Shown: in pieces, positions 15,051-23,662 of the stretch
How the letters are laid out: each line of letters opens with the position of its first letter
Numbering within the stretch: position 1 is the first letter of the stretch
Assembly: GCF_001697185.1 (NCBI RefSeq)
Contig: NZ_CP014224.1
Location: 2,232,001 to 2,296,000, forward strand
Length of the DNA stretch: 64,000 bases
From: Wenyingzhuangia fucanilytica
Lineage (GTDB): Bacteria > Bacteroidota > Bacteroidia > Flavobacteriales > Flavobacteriaceae
Direction of reading: 5' to 3'
The notes under the pieces: generated by a model
What the model was told of the DNA's origin: nothing
What the model saw: only the letters and a program-made list of their open reading frames with translations
Databases searched by the model: none
Translations under genes and position numbers: made by a program

Positions 15051-17852
15051 ATGGCCACACAAAAAAGATTGTTTTTACTAGATGCTTTTGCTTTGATTTT
15101 TAGAGGGTATTACGCTTTGATAAAAAACCCAAGGATTAACTCTAAAGGAATGGACACTTCTGCTATTCTAGGATTTACAAATTCTTTATTAGATGTCATC
15201 AAAAGAGAACAACCAGAATTATTAGCTGTTGCTTTTGATAAAGGTGGATCTGTAACAAGAACCGAATCTTTTGAAGCTTATAAGGCCAACAGACAAGAAA
15301 CTCCAGAAGCTATTAAAATAGCAATTCCATATATTCATGAAATTTTGAAAGCCATGAATATTCCTATTATTGAAGTTGAAGGGTTTGAAGCTGATGATTT
15401 AATTGGAACTTTAGCCAAACAAGCAGAAAAACAAGGGTGCCAAGTATACATGGTTACTCCTGATAAGGATTACGCCCAGCTAGTATCTGAAAACATTTTT
15501 ATGTACAGACCTGCTAGAATGGGGAACGGAATTGAAATTTGGGATATAGAAAAAGTAAAAGAAAAATTTGAGGTAGAAAGCCCCCTACAAGTTATTGATT
15601 ACTTAGGGATGATGGGAGATGCTGTTGACAACATACCGGGTTTACCTGGTGTAGGTGACAAAACTGCCAAAAAATTTATAAAACAATACGGATCTATGGA
15701 AAACCTTTTAGCCAATACTCATGAGCTAAAAGGAAAAATGAAAGAAAAAATTGAAGCCAACAAAGAGTTAGGATTACTATCTAAAGAATTGGCTACTATT
15801 ATATTGGATTGTCCTGTAGAGTATCACGAGGAAGATTTTACCATGTGCGCGCCTAATATTGAAGAAACTTCGAAGATTTTTCAAGAATTAGAATTTAGAC
15901 GTATTGCCGATACTGTTAACAAAATTTTTGGAACAGAAACACCACAAACAACTACAGAAAAACAAGAAACCCCACAAACAAACAGCAACGAACCTCAATT
16001 AGATTTGTTTGGAAGTGCCGAGGCATCGCAAAACACAACTTCTTCTTTTGGATACAATACAATTAGCAATACAAAGCCCATTTATCAATATTTAAACACT
16101 GATATTGCTAGAAAACTATTTATTAGCAAACTTTTAAATCAACCAAAAGTTGCTTTTGAAATTGTGACCGAAAGAGAAAATTTTATCGATCAAATTATTG
16201 GGTTTAGTTTTTCATACGAAGCCAACACAGGGTATTATATTCCTGTAACAGAAAATACTGATAAAATCCTTACAGAATTAAAAGCTTTTTTTGAAAACGA
16301 GGCTATTGAAAAAATTGCTTATGATGTTAAAAGTAATATCAAGTTTTTAGCACAATACAATATTTCTCTACAAGGAAAAATTTTCGACATTAGTTTAGCT
16401 CATTATTTATTACATCCAGACATGAGACATCAACTTGATGTATTGTCTGAAACTTACTTAAAATACGAAGTTACTCATCAAGACAACGTAATTGGAAAAG
16501 GTAGAAATAAAATAAAATTAGCCGAGGTAGATTTAGCTATCACCACTCCATATTCTTGCGAACAATCTGATGTTTGTTTTCAACTAGAAAGTCTTTTTAG
16601 AAAAGAATTATCAGAAAATAATTTAGAAAAATTATATGATGAAATTGAATTGCCATTATTAAAAGTATTGGCTAAAATGGAATTGGCAGGAATCAACCTT
16701 GATGTTCCATATTTAAAAGAATTATCAGATGTCTTAACTACAGATATTGCTGTTTTAGAAAAAGAAATCTACTCATTAGCTGGCGAAGAATTTAATATTG
16801 CCTCTCCTAAACAATTGGGAATAGTTTTATTTGAAAATTTAAAACTAGTGGATAAGGCTAAAAAAACCAAAACCGGACAATACGCAACTGGTGAAGATAT
16901 TTTAAGCAAATTGGCATCGGAACATGAAATTGCTGCCAAAATATTAGAATATCGTGGATTGGTAAAACTAAAAAACACTTATGTAGATGCTTTACCAAAC
17001 GAAGTAAACCCAGTAACTAACAGAGTTCACACCACCTACAGCCAAGCAACTGCAGCTACAGGAAGATTGAGTTCTAACAATCCAAACCTACAAAACATTC
17101 CTATCAGAACAGAAAGAGGAAAACAAATTCGTAAAGCATTTGTTAAAAGGAATGATGATTATGTTTTGTTTGCTGCCGATTACTCTCAAATAGAATTAAG
17201 ATTAATTGCAGAATTAAGTCAAGATCCAGAAATGTTAGCTTCTTTTCAAAAAGGAGATGATATTCACCGCTCAACAGCTGCCAAGGTTTTTGGCGTTTCA
17301 ATTGATGAAGTTACAAGAGAGCAACGTAGTCACGCTAAAACAGTAAACTTTGGAATTATTTATGGAGTTTCTGCTTTTGGTTTAAGCCAACAAACCAATT
17401 TAAGCAGAAAAGAATCAAAAGAATTGATTGATACTTATTACGAAACTTATCCTACGCTTAAAAAATACATGGCAAGTCAGGTAGATTTTGCCAAAGAAAA
17501 TGGATATGTAAAAACTTTGTTAGATAGACGTAGATACCTAAAAAACATCAACTCTGCCAACGCTATTGTTCGTTCTGCCGATGAAAGAAATGCTGTAAAC
17601 GCTCCTATTCAAGGAACTGCTGCAGACATTATTAAAATCGCCATGATTAACATCCAAAAAACACTAGAACAAGGAAAGTACAAAACCCAAATGCTTTTAC
17701 AAGTTCATGATGAATTGGTGTTTGATATGCACAAAGATGAAGTTGACACCTTAAAACCTTTAATTGTTTCTCTAATGGAAAACGCATACAAACTTAGCGT
17801 TCCTTTAGTAGTTGATACTGATATGGGTGACAATTGGTTAGATGCACATTAA
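15051..17852 (+). CDS. polA: DNA polymerase I, proofreading site apparently inactive
   Basis: A 933-residue family A polymerase for Okazaki fragment maturation and repair. The 5' nuclease domain (1-290) begins DAFALIFRGYYAL and includes EADDLIGTLA. A Gln/Thr-rich linker (290-330) leads to a 3'-5' exonuclease-fold domain (330-520), then the polymerase domain with motif A DYSQIELR, the O-helix RSHAKTVNFGIIYG and motif C QVHDELVF, all intact. In the exonuclease fold the E. coli metal ligands D355, E357, D424 and D501 correspond to E370, V372, N429 and Q505, so proofreading should be lost. This alignment was made by eye. The gene is preceded by a 170-nt gap with no recognised promoter. Identification as PolA is certain. 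Confidence 0.97.
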   Translation: MATQKRLFLLDAFALIFRGYYALIKNPRINSKGMDTSAILGFTNSLLDVIKREQPELLAVAFDKGGSVTRTESFEAYKANRQETPEAIKIAIPYIHEILKAMNIPIIEVEGFEADDLIGTLAKQAEKQGCQVYMVTPDKDYAQLVSENIFMYRPARMGNGIEIWDIEKVKEKFEVESPLQVIDYLGMMGDAVDNIPGLPGVGDKTAKKFIKQYGSMENLLANTHELKGKMKEKIEANKELGLLSKELATIILDCPVEYHEEDFTMCAPNIEETSKIFQELEFRRIADTVNKIFGTETPQTTTEKQETPQTNSNEPQLDLFGSAEASQNTTSSFGYNTISNTKPIYQYLNTDIARKLFISKLLNQPKVAFEIVTERENFIDQIIGFSFSYEANTGYYIPVTENTDKILTELKAFFENEAIEKIAYDVKSNIKFLAQYNISLQGKIFDISLAHYLLHPDMRHQLDVLSETYLKYEVTHQDNVIGKGRNKIKLAEVDLAITTPYSCEQSDVCFQLESLFRKELSENNLEKLYDEIELPLLKVLAKMELAGINLDVPYLKELSDVLTTDIAVLEKEIYSLAGEEFNIASPKQLGIVLFENLKLVDKAKKTKTGQYATGEDILSKLASEHEIAAKILEYRGLVKLKNTYVDALPNEVNPVTNRVHTTYSQATAATGRLSSNNPNLQNIPIRTERGKQIRKAFVKRNDDYVLFAADYSQIELRLIAELSQDPEMLASFQKGDDIHRSTAAKVFGVSIDEVTREQRSHAKTVNFGIIYGVSAFGLSQQTNLSRKESKELIDTYYETYPTLKKYMASQVDFAKENGYVKTLLDRRRYLKNINSANAIVRSADERNAVNAPIQGTAADIIKIAMINIQKTLEQGKYKTQMLLQVHDELVFDMHKDEVDTLKPLIVSLMENAYKLSVPLVVDTDMGDNWLDAH

Positions 17853-17876
17853 CCCACGAATTTTAAGACAAAAAAC

Positions 17877-19850
17877 ATGATCAATATTACTTCTTTGCTA
17901 TTTCCTAAACGTTTTAGTTTATTAAAAAGTTTTAGCGCTTTATTTTTAATCGTTTCTTTTATAGTAAGAATCAGTCTATATATATGGTCTATACAAAGTA
18001 TTGAGTTTTCTTTTGTTGATCTTATCAAAATCATAGGAATTGGATTCTTTTTTGACTTTGGTACCCTAGCCTATATTTTAGCTATCTACGGGTTGTATTG
18101 GTTTTTATTTCCTCGAAAATTTTACGGTAATTGGTTAGATAAAATACTGATAAACTTCACTTATTTTTTATTGGTCTTTGTTTTTGTTTTTGCTTTTTTA
18201 GGAGAGTTTACTTTTTGGGAAGAATTTGCAAGAAGATATAATTTCATCGCAGTAGATTATTTACTTTATACTTATGAAGTTATAGAAAATATTAACGAAT
18301 CTTACCCGCTCCCTTTGTTAATTGGAATTATCATTCTACTAACTATAGGAGCTTTTTATGTAGCAAAAAAACAAGACGTTTTTGTTGAATGTTATAACAA
18401 TGAGGATGGTTACCTTAGAAAAATTATCCCTTATGGTTTTTGGGTAATTGTTGCAGGAGTTTTTCACTTATATGTGCAAAACAATCAAGCTGAAATTTTT
18501 AGCAATAGATATCAAAACGAATTGGCTAAATCGGGAGTCTATTCTTTTTTTGCTGCTTATAATGCTAACGAATTGGATTATGATGAATTCTATAAAACAC
18601 AATCCAAACAAAAATCTTTAGAAATTGTACAACAAAGTCTTTTAGACAATGGAGACAAAATACTTTCTGAAGACAATATTTTAAGAAGCATTCATAACAC
18701 AGGAAAAGAACATAAACCAAACATAGTATTTATATGTATGGAAAGTATGAATGCTAATTTTATGGAAGCTTTTGGAAATCAAGAATTACTTACTCCATTT
18801 TTAGACAGCCTTGCACACAAAAGCGTTTTTTACACCAACCTTCAGGCCACTGGAACAAGAACTATCCGTGGAATGGAAGCCTTAACACTAGCTATTCCCC
18901 CTACTCCAGGGAGAAGTATTGTAAAAAGACCTAATAATAATAACTTATTTACTGTTGGAGAAATTTTAAAAGAAAAAGGATATAGTAGAACTTTTTTCTA
19001 CGGAGGTGATGGACATTTTGATAACATGAATGGTTATTTTGGAAACAATGGTTTTGATATTGTAGACAATCCTAAAGAAAACAATTCTTCTAACGAATTC
19101 CCTACACAAAGAATTCCTTTTACCGAAGAAGAAGTAACTTTTGAAAATGCCTGGGGAGCCTGTGATGGGGATATCTACAACAAGGCTATTAAGCAAATTA
19201 ATATTCAGCACAAAAGTAAAAAGCCATTCTTTAACTTTATCATGACCAATACCAATCATAGACCTTATTCATTTCCCGAAGGTTATATTAACGACAAACC
19301 AGGAAATAGAATCTCTGCATTACGATATTCCGACTGGGCTATGAAACGTTTTTTTACCGATGCAAAAAAACAACCTTGGTTTAAAAACACTGTATTTGTA
19401 ATTATTTCTGATCACTGTGCATATAGTGCAGGTAGAACCGAATTAGATGTCTCTAGCTATCATATTCCTGCGCTAATTTATAATCTACCCAACACAAAGC
19501 CACACGAGGTAAACAAACTATGCTCACAAATAGATTTACTCCCTACATTATTTGGATGGCTAAATTGGTCTTATGAAAGTAAGATATTTGGAAAAGACAT
19601 TACAAAAATGAAACCTGAAGATGAAAGAGCTTTTATTGCTAATCACAGAAAATTAGGTTATAGAAAAGATAATAAAGTTGTAATTCTTAACGAATTAAAA
19701 GGAAGTAAAACTTACGAATGGAACGCTGAAGAAAACACTTTAACCAAAACAGAAAGTGATGAAACTTTAGAAAAAGAAACCATTGCAAACTACCAAACCG
19801 CCTACGAATTGTTTAAAAACAACAAACTTAAAATTAAAGAAATACACTAG
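17877..19850 (+). CDS. LTA synthase family membrane phosphotransferase (sulfatase fold)
   Basis: A 657-residue protein with five predicted TM helices in residues 15-165 and a periplasmic alkaline-phosphatase/sulfatase-fold domain from about 280. PNIVFICMESMNANFM starts the catalytic domain with the metal-binding Glu, GTRTIRGMEA contains the expected nucleophile threonine, FFYGGDGHFDNMNGYFGNNGF is the long substrate-site stretch (in two parts), and ISDHCAYSAGR supplies the late metal ligands. In Gram-positive bacteria LtaS makes lipoteichoic acid; in this Gram-negative setting the likely activity is transfer of phosphoglycerol or phosphoethanolamine to a glycan or lipid. It starts 24 nt after polA. 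The acceptor is unknown. Confidence 0.87.
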   Translation: MINITSLLFPKRFSLLKSFSALFLIVSFIVRISLYIWSIQSIEFSFVDLIKIIGIGFFFDFGTLAYILAIYGLYWFLFPRKFYGNWLDKILINFTYFLLVFVFVFAFLGEFTFWEEFARRYNFIAVDYLLYTYEVIENINESYPLPLLIGIIILLTIGAFYVAKKQDVFVECYNNEDGYLRKIIPYGFWVIVAGVFHLYVQNNQAEIFSNRYQNELAKSGVYSFFAAYNANELDYDEFYKTQSKQKSLEIVQQSLLDNGDKILSEDNILRSIHNTGKEHKPNIVFICMESMNANFMEAFGNQELLTPFLDSLAHKSVFYTNLQATGTRTIRGMEALTLAIPPTPGRSIVKRPNNNNLFTVGEILKEKGYSRTFFYGGDGHFDNMNGYFGNNGFDIVDNPKENNSSNEFPTQRIPFTEEEVTFENAWGACDGDIYNKAIKQINIQHKSKKPFFNFIMTNTNHRPYSFPEGYINDKPGNRISALRYSDWAMKRFFTDAKKQPWFKNTVFVIISDHCAYSAGRTELDVSSYHIPALIYNLPNTKPHEVNKLCSQIDLLPTLFGWLNWSYESKIFGKDITKMKPEDERAFIANHRKLGYRKDNKVVILNELKGSKTYEWNAEENTLTKTESDETLEKETIANYQTAYELFKNNKLKIKEIH

Positions 19851-19908
19851 TGATTAGTTTTCAGAAAATTAGACTTTTATTTTTTGAAAAATTCTCATAA
19901 AAAAAAGA

Positions 19909-19938
19909 TTGTTATCTAAACAAATAATTCTATTTTTG
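19909..19938 (+). promoter_or_regulatory. Promoter of the rplM-rpsI-rpsB-tsf block
   Basis: A -33 TTG at 19909-19911 and a -7 box TATTTTTG at 19931-19938 are 19 nt apart, the standard Bacteroidota spacing. Transcription should begin near 19943, leaving a leader of about 54 nt before rplM. Confidence 0.75.
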
Positions 19939-19944
19939 CAGTCC

Positions 19945-19959
19945 CTTGGAGAATCCAAG
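19945..19959 (+). promoter_or_regulatory. Small stem-loop at the start of the rplM leader
   Basis: CTTGG and CCAAG form a 5-bp stem around loop AGAAT, right at the predicted 5' end of the ribosomal mRNA. Ribosomal leaders upstream of L13 have been described in Bacteroidia, and this could be one. Identity with that family is an inference and was not tested. Confidence 0.4.
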
Positions 19960-19996
19960 AAGAATTATTGTTTAATTATTACAAAAACTAGTGTAA

Positions 19997-20452
19997 ATGA
20001 ACACATTAAGTTACAAAACAGTATCGGCTAACAAAGCTACTGTAGACAAGCAGTGGGTTTTGGTTGATGCGGACGGACAAACATTGGGTCGTTTAGCTTC
20101 TATCGTTGCAAAACTAATTAGAGGTAAGTACAAGCCTAGCTACACTCCACACGTGGATTGTGGTGACAACGTTGTTATTATCAACGCTGAAAAAATCAAT
20201 TTAACTGGAAAAAAATGGTCTGACAAATCTTACATTCGTCACACAGGATATCCAGGAGGTCAAAGAAGTTTAACTGCTACAGAAATGTTCGAGAAAGATC
20301 CTACAAGATTAATCGAGAAAGCAGTAAAAGGAATGTTACCTAAAAACACTTTAGGAAGCGCTCTTTACAGAAACTTATATGTTTATGCTGGTACAGAGCA
20401 TGCTCAAGAGGCTCAAAAACCAACAGCTATTAACTTAAACGACCTATTATAA
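19997..20452 (+). CDS. rplM: 50S ribosomal protein L13
   Basis: A 151-residue L13 of standard length. Diagnostic segments are WVLVDADGQTLGRLAS, GDNVVIINAEKI, YIRHTGYPGG and VKGMLPKN. It binds 23S rRNA early in 50S assembly. It is the first gene of a ribosomal block, and rpsI begins 2 nt after its stop, the universal L13-S9 pairing. Confidence 0.98.
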   Translation: MNTLSYKTVSANKATVDKQWVLVDADGQTLGRLASIVAKLIRGKYKPSYTPHVDCGDNVVIINAEKINLTGKKWSDKSYIRHTGYPGGQRSLTATEMFEKDPTRLIEKAVKGMLPKNTLGSALYRNLYVYAGTEHAQEAQKPTAINLNDLL

Positions 20453-20454
20453 TC

Positions 20455-20841
20455 ATGGAAACTGTTCACAAGATTGGTAGAAGAAAAACTGCCGTAGCAA
20501 GAGTTTATGTTTCAGAAGGAAAAGGAAACATGACTATTAATGGTAAAGACTTACCTGCTTACTTTACTACTGGAACTTTACAGTACAAAGCTAAACAAGC
20601 TTTATTATTAACTGATAACTTAGAATCTTTCGATATTACAGTAAATGTATACGGAGGTGGTGTAACAGGACAAGCAGAAGCTATCCGTTTAGCTATTTCT
20701 AGAGCTTTATGTGAAATTGATGCTGAAAACAGATCTATCTTAAAACCAGAAGGATTATTAACTCGTGACCCTAGAATGGTTGAGCGTAAGAAATTTGGTC
20801 AAAAGAAAGCAAGAAAGAAGTTCCAATTCTCAAAGCGTTAA
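20455..20841 (+). CDS. rpsI: 30S ribosomal protein S9
   Basis: A 128-residue S9. IGRRKTAVARVYV opens the protein, and the C-terminus ends in the conserved KARKKFQFSKR tail that reaches the P-site tRNA. It follows rplM with a 2-nt gap. A 176-nt structured spacer separates it from rpsB. Confidence 0.98.
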   Translation: METVHKIGRRKTAVARVYVSEGKGNMTINGKDLPAYFTTGTLQYKAKQALLLTDNLESFDITVNVYGGGVTGQAEAIRLAISRALCEIDAENRSILKPEGLLTRDPRMVERKKFGQKKARKKFQFSKR

Positions 20842-20850
20842 TATTATTGA

Positions 20851-21007
20851 AGTTTATAAGGTTAAAAAGTTTAAACTTTATCAAATATCGTTACCACTTT
20901 TTAACCTTAAACTTTACAAATTAAAAAATAAAATTAATCGATTGTTTAGCAAAAATAGTAGAGACTTCTACACAGAACTACTCCACTATTGCTAACATCT
21001 AAACAAT
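20851..21007 (+). promoter_or_regulatory. Structured rpsI-rpsB spacer, possible S2 leader
   Basis: Two separate structures fill the spacer. First, AAGGTTAAAAAGT at 20858-20870 is exactly complementary to 20896-20908, and the first arm overlaps an alternative 14-nt palindrome at 20866-20879. Near-copies of TTAAACTTTA occur at 20871 and 20907. Second, ATTGTTTAG at 20941-20949 pairs with CTAAACAAT at 20999-21007, enclosing further complementary pieces (GCAA...TTGC). The second hairpin ends 10 nt before the rpsB ATG. No TAnnTTTG box was seen, so rpsB probably depends on read-through plus this leader. Control by ribosomal protein S2 is an inference. Confidence 0.5.
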
Positions 21008-21017
21008 AACCCATATT

Positions 21018-21758
21018 ATGGCAAATATTCAAGAATTATTAGAAGCTGGTGTACACTTTGGACACTTAACAAGAAAGTGGAATCCAAGTATGGCTCCTTA
21101 CATCTACACAGAACGTAACGGAGTACACATCATTGACTTATACAAAACTTCAGCTAAAATTGACGATGCATCTGCTGCATTAGAAAAAATTGCTGCTTCA
21201 GGAAGAAAAATCTTATTTGTTGCAACAAAAAAACAAGCTAAAGATATCGTTGCTGAAAAAGCTGCTGCTGTAAACATGCCTTACATTACTGAAAGATGGC
21301 CTGGAGGAATGTTAACAAACTTTGTTACTATTCGTAAAGCAGTTAAAAAAATGTCTTTAATCGACAGAATGAAGACTGATGGTTCTTTTGATGCATTATC
21401 AAAAAGAGAAAAGTTACAAATCGAGCGTCAACGTGCTAAATTAGAAAAGAACTTAGGTTCTATCTCTGATATGACTCGTTTACCAGGAGCTTTATTTGTA
21501 ATTGATGTTAAAAAAGAACACATTGCTGTTGCTGAAGCTAAGAAATTAAACATTCCTGTTTTCGCAATGGTGGATACTAACTCTGATCCAAGTGATATAG
21601 ATTTCGTAATCCCATCTAACGATGATGCGTCTAAATCAATCGACAAAATCTTAACCTTAACTACTGAAGCTATTGCTCAAGGATTAAGCGAAAGAAAAGC
21701 TGGTAAAGATGCTCCTGCTGCTGCAGAAGCTCCAGCTGTTGAAGAAGAAGCAAAATAA
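21018..21758 (+). CDS. rpsB: 30S ribosomal protein S2
   Basis: A 246-residue S2. LLEAGVHFGHLTRKWNP is the N-terminal signature, ERWPGGMLTNF and PGALFVIDVKKEHIAVAEA are the core motifs, and the tail is Ala/Glu-rich. It lies in the common order rplM-rpsI-rpsB-tsf. It is flanked by a structured spacer upstream and by a terminator-like hairpin before tsf. Confidence 0.98.
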   Translation: MANIQELLEAGVHFGHLTRKWNPSMAPYIYTERNGVHIIDLYKTSAKIDDASAALEKIAASGRKILFVATKKQAKDIVAEKAAAVNMPYITERWPGGMLTNFVTIRKAVKKMSLIDRMKTDGSFDALSKREKLQIERQRAKLEKNLGSISDMTRLPGALFVIDVKKEHIAVAEAKKLNIPVFAMVDTNSDPSDIDFVIPSNDDASKSIDKILTLTTEAIAQGLSERKAGKDAPAAAEAPAVEEEAK

Positions 21759-21777
21759 TCATATAAATTTAACATGT

Positions 21778-21810
21778 AACGGTACAAAACTTTTTTAATT
21801 TTGTACCGTT
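21778..21810 (+). terminator. Hairpin between rpsB and tsf
   Basis: AACGGTACAAAA and TTTTGTACCGTT form a 12-bp stem with a 9-nt T-rich loop. It is followed by CATTTTTA, so termination may be partial, setting the ratio of S2 to EF-Ts. Confidence 0.7.
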
Positions 21811-21841
21811 CATTTTTATAAAAACTTTAAAACACAATACT

Positions 21842-22807
21842 ATGGCAGATATTAAGGCAGCTGACGTGATGAAATTAAGAAAATCATCAGGAGCTGGAAT
21901 GATGGACTGTAAAAAAGCTTTAATAGAAGCTGAAGGAGATTTTGACAAAGCAGTAGATGTATTACGTAAGAGAGGTCAAAAAATGGCTGCAAAAAGAGCT
22001 GACCGTGAGTCTAGCGAAGGTGCTGCTATCTCTGTTGTTAATGCAGACAAAACCGCTGGAGTTTCTATCGTATTAGGATGTGAAACTGATTTTGTTGGAA
22101 AGAATGAAGATTTTGTTGCTTTAGCTAAAGAATTGGCTGCACACGCATTAAACTTCAGTACAAAAGAAGAGTTTTTAGCTTCTGATTTTGGAGGAGTTTC
22201 TGTAGCTGAAAAATTAGTTGAGCAAACAGGAGTTGTTGGTGAAAAATTAGAAATTAACGATTTTGCAAGAGTTGAGGCTCCTTACGTTGGTTCTTATATT
22301 CACGTTGGAAACAAAATTGCTTCTTTAGTTGGTTTATCTCAAGCTATCGAAGGTGCAGATGCTTTGTCTAGAGACGTAGCTATGCAAGTTGCTTCTATGG
22401 GAGCTACAACTTTGTCTTACAAAGATTTTGATCCTGCATATGTAGCTGCTGAAACTGAAGCTAGAATTGCTGCTATTGAAAAAGACAATATTGAATTAGG
22501 AAGATTAGGAAAAACGTTAAAGAACGTTCCTCAATTTATTTCTAAATCTCAATTAACTGACGAAGTTATGGCTAAAGCTGAAGAAGCTGCTAAAGCTGAG
22601 TTAACTGCAGAAGGAAAACCAGAAAAAATCTGGGATAGAATCTTACCAGGTAAAATGGAAAGATTTGTTTCTGATAACACAACTTTAGATCAAGAGCAAT
22701 GTCTATTAGATCAAAACTTCATTAAAGATGAAAAGAAAACTGTTGCTGAATATGTAGCTGCTTCTAATGTAGAAGTTGTTGCTTTCTCAAGAGTTACTTT
22801 AGGATAA
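21842..22807 (+). CDS. tsf: Elongation factor Ts
   Basis: A 321-residue guanine-nucleotide exchange factor for EF-Tu. The N-terminal UBA-like domain has MKLRKSSGAGMMDCKKAL, followed by the exchange motif region and VSIVLGCETDFVGKNEDF. The length is slightly above E. coli EF-Ts. The C-terminus ends in VAEYVAASNVEVVAFSR. It follows rpsB across a hairpin-bearing gap and ends before a strong terminator. Confidence 0.97.
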   Translation: MADIKAADVMKLRKSSGAGMMDCKKALIEAEGDFDKAVDVLRKRGQKMAAKRADRESSEGAAISVVNADKTAGVSIVLGCETDFVGKNEDFVALAKELAAHALNFSTKEEFLASDFGGVSVAEKLVEQTGVVGEKLEINDFARVEAPYVGSYIHVGNKIASLVGLSQAIEGADALSRDVAMQVASMGATTLSYKDFDPAYVAAETEARIAAIEKDNIELGRLGKTLKNVPQFISKSQLTDEVMAKAEEAAKAELTAEGKPEKIWDRILPGKMERFVSDNTTLDQEQCLLDQNFIKDEKKTVAEYVAASNVEVVAFSRVTLG

Positions 22808-22830
22808 TTTATTTCCTTCATATAAAATTT

Positions 22831-22861
22831 AAAACCTCTCATTTTTATGAGAGGTTTTTTT
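22831..22861 (+). terminator. Terminator of the ribosomal block
   Basis: AAAACCTCTCAT and ATGAGAGGTTTT flank a 4-nt T loop and are followed by three or more T residues. It lies 23 nt after the tsf stop. Confidence 0.9.
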
Positions 22862-22916
22862 ATGCAATTAAATCAATAAACCAACACATCAATCTGTAAA
22901 TATTCATCTAAAATTT

Positions 22917-22924
22917 TATATTTG
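22917..22924 (+). promoter_or_regulatory. Promoter -7 box of pyrH-frr
   Basis: TATATTTG followed by C lies 19 nt before the pyrH ATG and after the tsf terminator. Confidence 0.65.
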
Positions 22925-22943
22925 CACTACCTAAATAACAATC

Positions 22944-23654
22944 ATGCAATACAAAAGAATACTATTAAAATTAAGTGGTGAAGCTTTAATGGGAGACAAT
23001 CAATATGGTATTGACCCTAAAAGATTAGCAGAATATGCTCAAGAAATTAAAGCTGCAGTTGAAACAGGATTAGAAATTGCAATTGTGATAGGTGGAGGAA
23101 ATATCTTTAGAGGTGTTTCTGGTGCTGCTCAAGGTATGGATCGTGTACAAGGAGATTATATGGGAATGTTAGCTACTTGTATTAACGGAATGGCTCTACA
23201 AAGTGCTATTGAAGCTACAGGAGTAAAAACTAGATTACTTACTGCAATTAAAATGGAAGAAATAGCAGAACCTTTTATTAAAAGAAGAGCTGTTAGACAT
23301 TTAGAAAAAGGAAGAGTAGTTATTTTTGGAGCAGGTACAGGAAACCCATACTTTACAACTGATACCGCTTCTGTATTAAGAGCAATTGAAATACAAGCAG
23401 ATGTTATTTTAAAAGGAACTCGTGTAGATGGTATTTATACTGCAGACCCAGAAAAAGATAGTACTGCTACAAAATTTGATACTATTTCTTATAGAGATGT
23501 ATTAGATAAAGGTTTAAAAGTAATGGACTCTACAGCATTTACTTTAAGTGAAGAAAATAGTCTTCCTATCTTAGTTTTTGATATGAATACTAAAGGAAAT
23601 CTTCAGAAATTAATTACAGGAGAAAAAATTGGTACAATAGTTACAGATAAATAA
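22944..23654 (+). CDS. pyrH: Uridylate kinase (UMP kinase)
   Basis: A 236-residue amino-acid-kinase-fold enzyme converting UMP to [17 protein letters not shown] is the N-terminal phosphate-binding motif, [11 protein letters not shown] follows near residue 49, and [14 protein letters not shown] is the UMP-binding motif near 131. It pairs with frr 8 nt downstream, the widespread pyrH-frr operon. Confidence 0.97.
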   Translation: MQYKRILLKLSGEALMGDNQYGIDPKRLAEYAQEIKAAVETGLEIAIVIGGGNIFRGVSGAAQGMDRVQGDYMGMLATCINGMALQSAIEATGVKTRLLTAIKMEEIAEPFIKRRAVRHLEKGRVVIFGAGTGNPYFTTDTASVLRAIEIQADVILKGTRVDGIYTADPEKDSTATKFDTISYRDVLDKGLKVMDSTAFTLSEENSLPILVFDMNTKGNLQKLITGEKIGTIVTDK

Positions 23655-23662
23655 TATATAAG

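Noticed and set aside
20765-20995. A 76-codon frame over the end of rpsI and the following spacer
   Set aside because: It is out of frame with rpsI and covers the structured spacer; a shadow frame.
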